Assembly (NCBI GenBank): GCA_964443885.1
Contig: CAYUES010000051.1
Location: 1-6,672, forward strand
Length of the DNA stretch: 6,672 bases
Source of the DNA: OMIS01 sp964443885
Lineage (GTDB): Bacteria > Patescibacteriota > Microgenomatia > UBA1400 > PJMF01
Direction of reading: 5' to 3'
Made by a program: the position numbers and the translations under genes. Under the pieces are notes generated by a model. The model saw nothing but the letters and a program-made list of their open reading frames with translations. It was not told the DNA's origin and did not search any database. How positions within the stretch are numbered: position 1 is the stretch's first letter; each line of letters begins with the position of its first letter. Shown here in pieces: positions 1-4,825 of the stretch.

Positions 1-1
1 G

Positions 2-412
2 ACTCTATTTAAAGATATTAAACCTCAAACTGAAAAAGAATATAGTCTGATGCTTAAATTTCTTGATGAGGCTTTAGAGAGGTATCGAAAAAATTTGATT
101 TTATTTAAGCTTGTAGAAGATCCGAATGGCACTTTAGCAAGGAATGGAACTGTTGGTGAAGAAGATATTCCTGAAGTAAGCTTAGATGAGAATCCACCTT
201 GGATGAATTTTAACAATCCTTCTGATTTGATGAAAACTGCAACTAGAAAGAAGTTAGTAACATTTTGGTCAAGAAGTGGGTTTGAACCTATCAGATCTCA
301 AAATAGACAAGAACCTTGGCTGCGCAAAACAACAGTAAAGACACTAGAGCAAGAAGGATACAAGATAGCATCTGATGTTAGTGGTGAATATTATCTGATG
401 ATTTTTAAGTAG
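2..412 (+). CDS. Unknown protein, 5'-truncated by the window edge
   Basis: The reading frame is open from base 2 to the TAG at 410-412 with no stop before the first ATG (position 50). The 16 codons ahead of that ATG read as ordinary charged helical protein (starting TLFKDIKPQ), so the gene most likely begins outside the window. If ATG 50 is the start, the product has 120 residues. The visible part begins with an amphipathic, charged helix (residues 1-25 from ATG 50), then an acidic, proline-containing stretch, and ends with a basic region and a short hydrophobic last strand (YYLMIFK). There is no membrane segment or signal peptide. The segment LVTFWSRSGFEPI loosely recalls the C-terminal part of GNAT acetyltransferases (L..FYeklGF), but the acetyl-CoA loop is not recognisable, so I assign no function. 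Its base composition is AT-rich, like that of the next gene. Confidence 0.7.
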   Translation, partial: TLFKDIKPQTEKEYSLMLKFLDEALERYRKNLILFKLVEDPNGTLARNGTVGEEDIPEVSLDENPPWMNFNNPSDLMKTATRKKLVTFWSRSGFEPIRSQNRQEPWLRKTTVKTLEQEGYKIASDVSGEYYLMIFK

Positions 413-466
413 TTTTACAAATTTATACTATAAAAATAGGTTCTAACTTCGTCCACTAGGCCCTGC

Positions 467-498
467 ACATTATTTTTAGCTGTGGTACATTATTTCTA
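467..498 (+). repeat. Direct repeat pair, 20-bp period, before the 499 gene
   Basis: ACATTATTTTTA at 467-478 recurs as ACATTATTTCTA at 487-498 (11 of 12 identical), exactly 20 bp apart, which is about two helical turns. The second copy runs into the ATG at 499 and contains most of the proposed -10 element. This could be a paired operator or a small duplication of the promoter. Chance similarity in AT-rich DNA is also possible. Confidence 0.4.
483..491 (+). promoter_or_regulatory. Extended -10 promoter for the 499 gene, near-leaderless
   Basis: TGG-TACATT at 483-491 fits an extended -10 (TGn plus a 4/6 hexamer). The hexamer ends 7 bases before the ATG at 499, so the transcript would start at the start codon or one base before it. 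A -35-like TGCACA (464-469) is 16 bases upstream of the hexamer. No Shine-Dalgarno sequence is present. Confidence 0.4.
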
Positions 499-924
499 AT
501 GATTTCAGAAAACTACTTGCCAGCAAAAGAGTTGACAATAGATAATGATGAAGCCTCAAAACAGCTTTCTTTATTTACTAAGCTTTTCTTTGGTGCTTCA
601 GCTAATTTTCCAGCAAACGTTTTTTTTCAAGCTGCATATATAGCTAGACACAGTCAAGCAATATTGGGTTATCTTCCAGATTATACAAGCACAGTTGATC
701 AAATTTTACAGTCACCTGACATAATTTCAAGAATTGCTGAATTAGGTAAGAATGCACATAGAGGAACTCGGGGTGAAGAAATAGTTATTGATGCTAATTC
801 TTTAGGGAAGGTTTTTAAAGACATATTGGATATATTGAGTAGTATCACAGTAGAATATACTCCAGATCAGTTAGACTCGATCTTAAAAGATAAAGCTCCC
901 AAGGCTCAAGATGCATTAAAATAG
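499..924 (+). CDS. Unknown soluble helical protein (141 aa)
   Basis: The frame runs from ATG 499 to a TAG at 922-924. An in-frame TAG at 457 with no ATG, GTG or TTG between makes 499 the only sensible start. The product is predicted mostly helical and soluble: a charged N-terminus, a hydrophobic helical stretch around residues 24-58 rich in Phe and Ala (FFGASANFPANVFFQAAYIA), a basic patch near residues 84-93 (GKNAHRGTRG), then two helices (about 100-117 and 122-130). The central hydrophobic stretch contains polar residues and does not look like a clean membrane span. I do not recognise the family. It follows the first gene by 86 bp, has its own probable promoter and converges on the minus-strand gene ending at 1091. 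Its composition resembles the first gene and is more AT-rich than the genes after 2338, so the two may belong to one accessory segment. Confidence 0.75.
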   Translation: MISENYLPAKELTIDNDEASKQLSLFTKLFFGASANFPANVFFQAAYIARHSQAILGYLPDYTSTVDQILQSPDIISRIAELGKNAHRGTRGEEIVIDANSLGKVFKDILDILSSITVEYTPDQLDSILKDKAPKAQDALK

Positions 925-952
925 AATGTTTGTGCACAATGGTTAGCTAGTT

Positions 953-1084
953 TTGCCTATAGTTTTTATCCCCCAAAACTTTATTACTATTATTGATTTT
1001 CAACAAGAATTATTGAGAAGATTTCCTAATGGATTAGAAAGTCTTGAGCTAGGAATAAATTACCCTACCGTTGAGTATAAGTAA
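953..1084 (+). pseudogene. Possible short coding remnant or small gene in the convergent gap
   Basis: A 43-codon open frame starting at TTG 953 and ending in TAA 1082-1084 fills most of the gap between two convergent genes. Its translation looks protein-like rather than random: a hydrophobic start (LPIVFIPQNFITII), an amphipathic helix (DFQQELLRRFPNGLESLEL) and the end GINYPTVEYK. An in-frame TAG lies at 945-947, and no ATG, promoter or Shine-Dalgarno sequence supports expression. It is in a different frame from the 499 gene, so it could be the tail of a decayed gene or a truncated copy of something next to it. In DNA this AT-rich, an open frame of this length arises by chance often enough that I rate it low. 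No terminator hairpin with a T-run is visible in the 925-1090 gap. Confidence 0.25.
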
Positions 1085-1090
1085 AAACAT

Positions 1091-1594
1091 TTAGTTATCT
1101 GTTGGCAAATACTGTACGGATCTTCCCCCACTAGGTGAGTAAGAAACTTTACCATTGGAACCCCAGACATTAAAAGCAACTTCAACAGCAAATGGAGTAG
1201 TGAGAGGTTGTCCTTCTGCATCAACTAAATAATCTGCAATATCTACATCGAGGATATAAGTATTTGTCATAGCATCTGCGGGTACTAAAGTAGCTACAGT
1301 TTGTGAGTGTCCTTGCGGATTTCTAATGCTAACTACAACTTGATCAACTCCTAAATAAGGAACGTTCATAGATGCATTTATTTTTGCTCGTAATCGAGTT
1401 CCTTCCAAAGTAGGTTCTTCTTCCCAGAAACCTTGAGGCTCTTCTTTCTTCTTAGTTTGCTCTTGACGAAGGGCTTCAACAATTGCAACTATACTTCCCC
1501 CAGTCACACTAGCTGCAAGACTACCAGTAATAAGAAGTAGTATAATTTCTCGTCGAGTAAAAGTTTGTGGTGGGTGCTCGAAGTCTGGTTTCAT
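1091..1594 (-). CDS. Membrane-anchored extracytoplasmic protein with RR-type N-terminus, unknown function
   Basis: The protein has 167 residues, from ATG at 1594-1592 to TAA at 1093-1091. Residues 1-16 are polar and end in an Arg-Arg pair (TFTRRE, Arg14-Arg15). One hydrophobic segment follows (about 17-40), then a charged linker (EQTKKKEEPQ, 45-54), then about 110 residues with a beta-rich look (VDQVVVSI, NTYILDVDIADYL, FAVEVAFNVWG). The Arg pair directly before the hydrophobic segment resembles a Tat signal, but the rest of the Tat consensus is weak. An uncleaved anchor with the C-terminal domain outside the cell is the simplest reading. There is no cysteine, so it is not a lipoprotein. The domain may be a small Ig- or jelly-roll-like module; I do not recognise the family. 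The gene is divergent from the HD gene with 67 bp between starts, and has its own -10 element. Confidence 0.8.
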   Translation of the reverse strand: MKPDFEHPPQTFTRREIILLLITGSLAASVTGGSIVAIVEALRQEQTKKKEEPQGFWEEEPTLEGTRLRAKINASMNVPYLGVDQVVVSIRNPQGHSQTVATLVPADAMTNTYILDVDIADYLVDAEGQPLTTPFAVEVAFNVWGSNGKVSYSPSGGRSVQYLPTDN

Positions 1595-1600
1595 GAGCCT

Positions 1601-1606
1601 ATTCTA
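1601..1606 (-). promoter_or_regulatory. -10 element for the minus-strand gene, leaderless
   Basis: Read on the minus strand, bases 1606 to 1601 are TAGAAT (5/6 to TATAAT). Exactly six bases separate this from the ATG at 1594, so transcription would start on the A of the start codon. No convincing -35 lies 16-18 bases upstream. An AGGA on this strand lies about 22 bases or more from the ATG, too far to be a ribosome binding site. Confidence 0.5.
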
Positions 1607-1649
1607 ACCCATTTCTTCCTAATCCTTTCCTCAATTTGTTCACGCAGGT

Positions 1650-1655
1650 TATAAT
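1650..1655 (+). promoter_or_regulatory. -10 element for the HD gene, leaderless
   Basis: A perfect TATAAT ends six bases before the ATG at 1662, which puts the expected transcription start on the start codon. No good -35 is seen at the normal distance. It shares GTTATAAT with the promoter of the amidase gene. Together with the TAGAAT at 1601-1606 it forms a divergent promoter pair within 67 bp. Confidence 0.6.
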
Positions 1656-1661
1656 TCTTTT

Positions 1662-2240
1662 ATGACAAAACATCAAAAAGTTGCTGAGTTAGTAAAACAA
1701 GCATATGAGAGTTCTTCAGAAGACTTTGCTCAATGGATGTGGAAGAATCACGTTCCGGTTGTGGCTCGAAAAACAGAGGAGCTCTCAACACGTTTTGGTG
1801 CTGATGCAGATCTTGCGGTAGCAGGTGCATGGCTCCATGATTTTGGCGATGCATTTATGTATCGATTTGCGCAAGGACATGAAGAAGTATCCCAACAAAA
1901 AGCGAAAGAAGCGCTTGAGCAATCTGGTTATTCAGCAGCCGAAGTACAGCTGATTTTAGAGCAAGTTATTCAACCTCATTCCTGTAAAGACGGCGAGTTG
2001 CCCACTATACTCGAAGGTAAAGTCTTGGCGACAGGTGATGCTTTGGCACACTTGACAACTGATTTTTACGTGCAGTTTGCTTGGAAACATTTACCTGACG
2101 GTAAAACGTATGACCAATATTTAGCCTGGGTAGCAGAAAAAATTGAGAGAGATTTTCACTCAAAGATCTTTTTTGAAGAAGTTAAAAATGAAGTCCAGTA
2201 TCGATATGAAGCCTTGAAAGTAGTCTTTACTAATAAATAA
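1662..2240 (+). CDS. HD-domain metal-dependent phosphohydrolase family protein
   Basis: The product has 192 residues, from ATG 1662 to TAA 2238-2240. The HD-superfamily pattern is clear: His30 (KNHVPVVARK), the His59-Asp60 doublet in AGAWLHDFGD, His73 followed by a helix (GHEEVSQQKAKEAL), His106 (QPHSC) and a late Asp126 in VLATGDALAHL. These are the usual metal ligands of the fold. The length fits single-domain HD hydrolases of the kind that act on nucleotides or small phosphoesters. The helix after His73 and the GD-A-AHL motif are typical of that uncharacterised group. It has no RelA/SpoT synthetase, sensor or c-di-GMP (GYP) signature, so I cannot name a substrate. It is cytoplasmic, with no membrane segment. 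The gene has its own leaderless-type promoter and is divergent from the anchored protein gene. Family assignment is firm, specific function unknown. Confidence 0.88.
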   Translation: MTKHQKVAELVKQAYESSSEDFAQWMWKNHVPVVARKTEELSTRFGADADLAVAGAWLHDFGDAFMYRFAQGHEEVSQQKAKEALEQSGYSAAEVQLILEQVIQPHSCKDGELPTILEGKVLATGDALAHLTTDFYVQFAWKHLPDGKTYDQYLAWVAEKIERDFHSKIFFEEVKNEVQYRYEALKVVFTNK

Positions 2241-2325
2241 ATTTCTATGTCCTCACAGCAAAGCATCAGTGGCTCGTCAAAAAGGCGGGTCTAACTTTCT
2301 TACTCCATTCTTAAGTAAAATTGTA

Positions 2326-2331
2326 TATACT
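2326..2331 (+). promoter_or_regulatory. -10 element that sets the start of the 2338 gene
   Basis: TATACT (5/6) ends six bases before the ATG at 2338, the same spacing as at 1662 and 1594. Because the expected transcription start lies at 2338, the upstream GTG at 2269 would not be in the mRNA. No clear -35 is present. Confidence 0.5.
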
Positions 2332-2337
2332 TTGAGT

Positions 2338-3015
2338 ATGAAAAACATGATCGTTTTGGCACTCTTGGGCATAGCAATAATCGGTGGGGGGATGTATTTT
2401 TATGGTGACAGAACTGCCGACCCAGAAAACTCTGGCTCGATGTTAGCTAATGAAATTGCCAATACTTCAGACGAAACAACCACAACAACTTCACCGCAAG
2501 TTACAAATCCAGAACAGTATATTTTTCCCGCTCCAGATGTAGCTGAACTACGAGCTGGGGGCAGCAGTTACGCCGACCCCGGTGGTGTGTACAGCTTTTT
2601 ATATCCCAACGACTATGAGTTAGATCTTCAAGAAGGTGGTAACTACACTCGTATTTTCAAACGTGGTGCCACCCAAAGAGCGCAATCAGAAATTCATGAC
2701 GGTGCGCTGGTAGTCTTTGAAACAATTGATCTCCAAGGTTCGTCGTTAGAAGAGTATGTTGATACACATATTCAAGCATCGACAGCAAGTGGTATGTCGG
2801 AAGTAGTTTCTCCCAAACAAGCGACAGCTCTGAAAAATTACCTTGGTTTTACCTATGAATTAAGCGGACTAGGCAGCACAAAATACCTAGTCATTCAGAA
2901 AGATCCAAGTTCCAGTCATGCAGTAAGTACTATTTTCTTGGTTGAAGATCCTGAAAATGTTGGTTATCAGACGGAAGTTAATCAAATTCTGACCACACTA
3001 GAACTGTTGAAGTAG
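2338..3015 (+). CDS. Membrane-anchored extracytoplasmic protein, PsbP/DUF1795-like appearance
   Basis: The product has 225 residues from ATG 2338. A longer form from GTG 2269 is possible, but it would put 23 polar residues before the anchor and the -10 at 2326-2331 inside the gene. A short, weakly basic N-terminus (MKNM) precedes one hydrophobic segment (about 4-22). A Thr/Ser/Asn/Glu-rich linker follows (about 25-60, with a TTTTT run), then a globular domain of about 145 residues. YSFLYPNDYEL (85-95), strands such as GALVVFETI, the helix SLEEYVDTHI and the C-terminal helix QTEVNQILTTLELL give a fold outline like the PsbP/DUF1795 group of small extracytoplasmic domains common in small-genome bacteria. 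There is no lipobox cysteine. It probably sits on the outer face of the cytoplasmic membrane. The role is unknown and the family resemblance tentative. Confidence 0.8.
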   Translation: MKNMIVLALLGIAIIGGGMYFYGDRTADPENSGSMLANEIANTSDETTTTTSPQVTNPEQYIFPAPDVAELRAGGSSYADPGGVYSFLYPNDYELDLQEGGNYTRIFKRGATQRAQSEIHDGALVVFETIDLQGSSLEEYVDTHIQASTASGMSEVVSPKQATALKNYLGFTYELSGLGSTKYLVIQKDPSSSHAVSTIFLVEDPENVGYQTEVNQILTTLELLK

Positions 3016-3056
3016 CTGAGTCTACGATGCAGGTAGTAAGCCATATAGATACCCAT

Positions 3057-3085
3057 TTGTTACGCATATTTGGTGTATATATACT
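3057..3085 (+). promoter_or_regulatory. Upstream promoter P1 of the 3115 gene
   Basis: TTGTTA (3057-3062) and TATACT (3080-3085) are separated by exactly 17 bases, a good sigma-70-type pair. Transcription would start near 3092, next to a TTG at 3091 that is in frame with the gene, and 23 bases before ATG 3115. The -10 lies within the 10-bp palindrome GTATATATAC (3075-3084). Confidence 0.5.
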
Positions 3086-3090
3086 CATGT

Positions 3091-3123
3091 TTGAGTGGTA
3101 CTATACGTTGCTATATGAGTGGT
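3091..3123 (+). repeat. Duplicated start-codon unit (TTGAGTGGT / ATGAGTGGT)
   Basis: TGAGTGGT occurs at 3092-3099 and again at 3116-3123, 24 bp apart and so in the same reading frame. Each copy begins with a possible start codon (TTG 3091, ATG 3115) and each is preceded by a -10-like TATACT or TATACG. The arrangement suggests a small tandem duplication of the promoter-start region, giving two alternative starts of the same protein. Confidence 0.45.
3102..3107 (+). promoter_or_regulatory. Downstream -10 element P2 of the 3115 gene, near-leaderless
   Basis: TATACG (4/6) ends seven bases before ATG 3115, the spacing seen at other genes here. It could drive a leaderless transcript beginning at the ATG, in addition to the stronger promoter at 3057-3085. 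Confidence 0.35.
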
Positions 3124-3636
3124 TTTTCATCCGAACAACAATTACTGCGAACTGCCCGTGACTGGTATTACAAGGCTATACCGTGTCTGAATGAGACATA
3201 TCGAGCTCGTCCAGATGATGACTTGAATCTGGCGATTAGTAAAATGATTACAGAAATTTTTGGTTTCGATATACCTGTGGGTAAAGTGGATGTCCTGGAG
3301 TTTTTGAATAGTAAGGGTTGGTACTTACAAAGCTTCTTTTACCCGGCACTTGCTCAGTTATTTCTCTCAAGTAATCCAGAAATCGTAGTTGTTCGTGATC
3401 AGTTTATACATGAGTGTGGTGGTGCTGAAAAGCTGAGATTTATCGTAATACCTCAAACTGGTAGTGTTGTGATGTTTGTCTATGATCCCATGAGGCGATT
3501 GTCCTCACAGGCTGCTCGAGCTTGTGAAAAGCCACAGCATCTTACTTTTCCCAGTACTAGTAAAGCTTCTCCAAGTTCAGAAAAATGGCAGCCTACTGAC
3601 TCACTACAAATCCCTGTGACACAGAGCGTCACATAA
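3115..3636 (+). CDS. Unknown soluble protein (173 aa)
   Basis: ATG 3115 gives 173 residues; in-frame TTG 3091 (181) and GTG 3070 (188) are alternatives. The N-terminal half is helical with a Tyr/Trp-containing helix (TARDWYYKAI) and an acidic Asp run (Asp34-36). The middle has alternating strands and helices (SFFYPALAQLFL, EIVVVRDQFIHECGGAEKLRFIVIP, SVVMFVYDP), which looks like one alpha/beta domain ending near residue 128. The last 40 residues are rich in Ser, Pro, Thr and Gln and probably disordered. No membrane span or signal peptide is seen, and I do not recognise the family. The central EIVVVRDQFIHE to FIVIP hairpin is the most family-like part for a profile search. The stop codon abuts a short hairpin (6-bp stem, 3615-3633) without a T-run. 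The gene appears to be transcribed alone from promoters at 3057-3107. Confidence 0.75.
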   Translation: MSGFSSEQQLLRTARDWYYKAIPCLNETYRARPDDDLNLAISKMITEIFGFDIPVGKVDVLEFLNSKGWYLQSFFYPALAQLFLSSNPEIVVVRDQFIHECGGAEKLRFIVIPQTGSVVMFVYDPMRRLSSQAARACEKPQHLTFPSTSKASPSSEKWQPTDSLQIPVTQSVT

Positions 3637-3661
3637 AGTAGCCGCGCCGGATGACTGACTT

Positions 3662-3688
3662 TTGAGTTTTCTTTGAATGGTGTATACT
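3662..3688 (+). promoter_or_regulatory. Promoter of the VOC gene, near-leaderless
   Basis: TTGAGT (3662-3667) and TATACT (3683-3688) are 15 bases apart, a short spacer. The -10 ends eight bases before ATG 3697, giving a leader of two bases or none. This favours ATG 3697 over the in-frame ATG at 3673, which lies upstream of the -10. Confidence 0.5.
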
Positions 3689-3696
3689 GCCAAAAT

Positions 3697-4125
3697 ATGA
3701 ACAAAACAGCACTTCTTCAACCATACTTAAACTTTAACGGCAACTGCAAAGAAGCCATGGAGTTCTACCAAAAAATCATGGGTGGCACACTCACTTTCAA
3801 CACTTTTGGCCAGATGGACGGTGAGCAAAGTTCCCCTGAAACCAAAGATCAAATCATGCACGCATATTTACAAAACGACGCGCTATCATTTATGGCTTCA
3901 GATGGTGGGCCAATGGGTACAATCAAGTTTGGTGAGAACGTTCACCTATCAATTAATGGCACCGATGAAGAGCGACTTACTAAGATTTTTGAAGGCTTAA
4001 GTGAAGGCGGTACGGTTAAGATGCCATTGGCACCAGCACCTTGGGGAGATACTTTTGGCATGCTGACTGACAAGTTTGGCGTTCAGTGGATGGTGAGTAT
4101 TGGCGAAACCGAGCCAAAGCACTAG
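3697..4125 (+). CDS. PhnB-like VOC (glyoxalase/bleomycin-resistance fold) protein
   Basis: The product has 142 residues from ATG 3697, which begins MNKTALLQPYLNF, the normal N-terminus of the PhnB-like subgroup. The in-frame ATG 3673 would add eight unconserved residues (MNGVYCQN) and sits ahead of the promoter -10. Family hallmarks are LNFNGNCKEAMEFYQKIMGG (residues 11-30), the strand MHAYLQNDALSFMASDG, NVHLSING and the C-terminal WGDTFGMLTDKFGVQWMVS (residues about 115-133). The length is typical. Proteins of this group are annotated as VOC family or as '3-demethylubiquinone-9 3-methyltransferase' domain proteins. Most have no known substrate, and the name should not be read as ubiquinone synthesis. 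It is cytoplasmic, probably a dimer by family analogy. The histidine phosphatase gene starts 24 bp after its stop, so the two are probably one transcript. Confidence 0.9.
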   Translation: MNKTALLQPYLNFNGNCKEAMEFYQKIMGGTLTFNTFGQMDGEQSSPETKDQIMHAYLQNDALSFMASDGGPMGTIKFGENVHLSINGTDEERLTKIFEGLSEGGTVKMPLAPAPWGDTFGMLTDKFGVQWMVSIGETEPKH

Positions 4126-4149
4126 AAGCTAGATTTTTGCGAATGATGT

Positions 4150-4758
4150 ATGTCTTCAATCTACTTACTTCGTCACTGTGACTATGAAAATCCACGCAGT
4201 ATTTTGCCGGGTAGACTTCCTCTAACGCTTTCTCCAAAAGGTGAGGCTCAGGCACAAAAGTTAGCCGAGCATTTTGCAGATAAAAACATTGCTCGGATCT
4301 ACTCAAGTCAAGTTGAGCGGTGCAAGCAAACTTCAGAAATTATTGCTGGTAATTCTGGTGTCAAAATTCCAATTACATTTGATCAACGGATTTTAGAAAC
4401 ACTTTCTGCATATCAAGGATTTTGGGATGAGAACTGGCATGGCGAAGGCTATCATTTTTTTAGTCATAAACCTGAGTTGGGTGGTGAAGGTTTAGCAGAT
4501 ATCCAAAAAAGAATGGCAAGTTTCTGGAATGAACTTATTGAGGAAATGCGAGAACGCAATTCCCAAGAGAATGTAATTATCTGTAGTCATGGTGATCCAC
4601 TGATGGTTTTATATCTGCATATTTTTAATCTGCCACTCGTTGATGATAACGTCAAAGAAGATGCTGATTTAGCTGGTTGGTTAGAAAAGGGAGAGTTTTT
4701 TGAAGTTACACTAGAAGATGGTAAGGTAGTACAAGTTAGTGAAGCCCAAAAATTATAA
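4150..4758 (+). CDS. Histidine phosphatase family protein (phosphoglycerate-mutase-like)
   Basis: The product has 202 residues. ATG 4150 is fixed by an in-frame TGA two codons upstream. The histidine-phosphatase catalytic core is complete: Arg8-His9 in IYLLRHCDYENP (His9 the expected phospho-acceptor), Arg57 in YSSQVERCKQTSEII, Glu83 in ILETLSAYQG (the expected proton donor) and His147 in VIICSHGDPL. The usual RHG motif reads RHC here, a substitution seen in the wider superfamily. LPLTLSPKGEAQAQKLAEHF is the standard second helix. The length fits branch-1 phosphatases of broad specificity (phosphosugars, nucleotides, the CobC/GpmB group). Lack of other cobalamin or glycolytic genes argues against a specific name. 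It has no signal peptide. The start is 24 bp after the VOC stop with no Shine-Dalgarno sequence. A weak TAGATT (4130-4135) could provide a short-leader promoter, otherwise it is read through from 3697. Confidence 0.9.
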   Translation: MSSIYLLRHCDYENPRSILPGRLPLTLSPKGEAQAQKLAEHFADKNIARIYSSQVERCKQTSEIIAGNSGVKIPITFDQRILETLSAYQGFWDENWHGEGYHFFSHKPELGGEGLADIQKRMASFWNELIEEMRERNSQENVIICSHGDPLMVLYLHIFNLPLVDDNVKEDADLAGWLEKGEFFEVTLEDGKVVQVSEAQKL

Positions 4759-4770
4759 AGTCCCATAATA

Positions 4771-4799
4771 TTGTAATTTAATTGTTTTGAAGTTATAAT
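4771..4799 (+). promoter_or_regulatory. Promoter of the amidase gene
   Basis: TTGTAA (4771-4776, 4/6) and a perfect TATAAT (4794-4799) are separated by 17 bases, the best sigma-70-type promoter in the window. Transcription should start near 4806, leaving about 20 bases of AT-rich leader without a Shine-Dalgarno sequence before ATG 4826. It is the one gene here whose start is clearly not leaderless. Confidence 0.6.
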
Positions 4800-4825
4800 C
4801 TGTTTATTAAATACAGATTATAACT
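4791..4825 (+). repeat. Perfect 13-bp inverted repeat over the amidase promoter, operator-like
   Basis: AGTTATAATCTGT (4791-4803) and its exact reverse complement ACAGATTATAACT (4813-4825) flank a 9-base centre. The left arm contains the -10 hexamer; the right arm ends at the base before the ATG. The site therefore covers the -10, the transcription start and the whole leader. The stem is AT-rich and has no following T-run, so a terminator for the phosphatase gene is unlikely. A dimeric repressor site is the simplest reading. Alternatively the leader RNA may fold at the start codon, although the left arm lies mostly upstream of the expected RNA start. Confidence 0.6.

Noticed and set aside
925..1090. 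Terminator or RNA gene in the convergent gap
   Set aside because: No GC-rich stem with a T-run and no tRNA-like or other RNA fold is visible; only the possible coding remnant is noted.
2269..2337. Longer N-terminus from GTG 2269 for the anchored protein gene
   Set aside because: It would place a good -10 (2326-2331) inside the gene and 23 unconserved-looking residues before the membrane anchor. ATG 2338 fits both the anchor and the promoter.
3615..3633. Hairpin TGTGAC/GTCACA at the end of the 3115 gene as a terminator
   Set aside because: The stem is only 6 bp, lies inside the last codons and is not followed by a run of T; probably chance.
3673..3696. ATG 3673 as the start of the VOC gene
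   Set aside because: The promoter -10 lies downstream of it, and homologous proteins begin at about the MNKTALLQPYL position (ATG 3697).
4143..4181. Twelve-codon ATGATG reading frame overlapping the phosphatase start, as a leader peptide
   Set aside because: It has no distinctive composition and no ribosome binding site, and overlaps the start only because of the ATG-rich context.
4016..4306. Minus-strand open frame across the VOC and phosphatase genes
   Set aside because: It overlaps two well-supported genes on the other strand and has no promoter or family features. The same applies to the minus-strand frames at 25-216, 1660-1854, 3480-3704, 5044-5274 and 6336-6587, and the plus-strand frames at 3782-4000 and 4890-5072.
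4813..4825. Reverse-strand TATAAT in the right arm of the amidase palindrome as a divergent promoter
   Set aside because: It follows automatically from the symmetry; no minus-strand gene lies to the left and no -35 is evident.
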